Positions 63,656 to 64,000 of a DNA stretch of 64,000 nt are shown in pieces. Position numbers and translations under genes: made by a program. The notes beneath the pieces were generated by a model. The model was not told the origin of the DNA and searched no databases. It saw only the letters and a list, made by a program, of their open reading frames with translations. The DNA comes from CAZWEJ01 sp964632435. GTDB taxonomy: Bacteria > Patescibacteriota > Saccharimonadia > UBA4664 > SCTI01. How positions within the stretch are numbered: position 1 is the stretch's first letter; the number at the start of each line of letters is the position of its first letter. The stretch covers positions 1-64,000 of the forward strand of contig CAZWEJ010000001.1 in NCBI GenBank assembly GCA_964632435.1, in the 5' to 3' direction.

Positions 63656-64000
63656 GTGTATTATTCCTAGCCGGAGTAAGCTTTTATCTTTATCGGTTGC
63701 TTGGTGGGGCTCCAAACCTTCATCTTAAGAGTAGTAAATCAGGAGCGGGCGCTGTAACTGGTACAGCCAAAATTGCTGAATTAACAGAATATGCGTCAAG
63801 ATTAAGGGCTGCCAATAAATATACAAGTGCTGAAAAAGTATATCTTCAGATTCTGAAAATAGACCATAAGCATGTATCTACCTATAGCCGGTTAGGAACT
63901 CTATATTCGGCCATGAAAAATTATGGTGATGCCATTGAATGTTTCCAGATGACAACACAGCTTAAACCATCTGGTACGACATTTTATAACTTAGGTCTCG
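63649..64000 (+). CDS. TPR-repeat protein, 3' partial
   Basis: It starts at ATG 63649, overlapping holB by 7 bp, and is cut by the window edge after 117 codons. Residues 1-15 are hydrophobic (MLGVLFLAGVSFYLYRLL), suggesting an N-terminal membrane anchor. From about residue 43 there are tetratricopeptide-like repeats (AANKYTSAEKVYLQILKIDHKHVS; GTLYSAMKNYGDAIECFQ). TPRs mediate protein-protein contacts. The specific partner is unknown. Confidence 0.85.
   Translation, partial: MLGVLFLAGVSFYLYRLLGGAPNLHLKSSKSGAGAVTGTAKIAELTEYASRLRAANKYTSAEKVYLQILKIDHKHVSTYSRLGTLYSAMKNYGDAIECFQMTTQLKPSGTTFYNLGL

Noticed and set aside
1..64000. Alternative genetic code with UGA as glycine (Gracilibacteria/SR1 type)
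   Set aside because: TGA terminates many conserved genes here (gatA, dnaE, rnhB, rluD) at the expected lengths, and conserved frames contain no internal TGA.
1..64000. CRISPR arrays, rRNA genes or prophage
   Set aside because: No regularly spaced direct repeats, rRNA sequences or phage structural genes were seen.

Overview
The window looks like a bacterial chromosome segment from the candidate phyla radiation (Patescibacteria), most likely a Saccharibacteria (TM7)-type organism. Evidence: short house-keeping genes packed with 1-26 bp overlaps, frequent TTG/GTG starts, a complete S10/spc/alpha ribosomal cluster that lacks rpmD (uL30) between rpsE and rplO (uL30 absence is a known CPR trait), UGA used as an ordinary stop, and many small orphan membrane proteins. 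The phylum is an inference from gene content; no 16S rRNA gene is present.

Layout. 1-4.5 kb: gatA (5' cut by the window edge), a membrane-anchored HEPN-like protein, gatB, a short MscS-like channel and three small envelope proteins. 4.6-11.8 kb: dnaE, rplS, rnhB, a YraN nuclease-like protein, an M3 oligopeptidase. 11.8-12.8 kb: an accessory island with three orphan genes from divergent promoters. 12.9-19.2 kb: nusA, clpC (CIRCE-controlled), radA, a PIN-TRAM protein. 19.2-22.1 kb (minus strand): a class A penicillin-binding protein with an apparent C-terminal frameshift. 22.2-29.9 kb: orphan gene, tyrS, recG, a putative phospholipase C-like protein, rsmD, tRNA-Leu(UAG), orphan gene, tig, clpP (CIRCE-controlled). 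30-42.8 kb: rpoB-rpoC-rpsL-rpsG-fusA, an orphan DnaG-type zinc-finger gene, then tuf-rpsJ. 42.9-45.2 kb: a leaderless ArsR-type regulator and small membrane/Cys-rich proteins. 45.2-59.1 kb: rplC to rpsI, 25 ribosomal/transcription/translocation genes in one direction. 59.2-60.9 kb: a large GC-rich orphan repeat protein on the minus strand. 60.9-64 kb: K+-channel-like TrkA-N protein with degenerate filter, RluD-type synthase, HolB, start of a TPR protein.

Two things stand out. First, single-gene or two-gene orphan cassettes, GC-richer than the surrounding genes, sit in the gaps between conserved operons (11.8-12.8, 22.2-22.6, 27.4-27.9, 40.7-41.1, 59.2-60.8 kb). Each has its own promoter, a strong Shine-Dalgarno (SD) site and a strong hairpin terminator. 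Two of them, both on the minus strand, also carry complementary sequences just before the start codon and just after the stop codon, so either the mRNA ends can pair or these are terminal inverted repeats. Second, many conserved genes that start a transcription unit (rnhB, pepF, radA, tyrS, the ArsR gene, the K+ channel gene, nearly tig and rplS) have a -10 box 6-9 nt from the start codon and no SD site, i.e. they look leaderless. Conserved and accessory genes may therefore use different translation initiation modes.

Together the conserved genes cover translation (tRNA amidation, ribosomal proteins, EF-G/EF-Tu, trigger factor), transcription (RNAP, NusA), replication/repair (DnaE, HolB, RecG, RadA, RNase HII) and proteostasis (ClpC, ClpP). 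Two CIRCE operators upstream of clpC and clpP imply an HrcA repressor encoded elsewhere.
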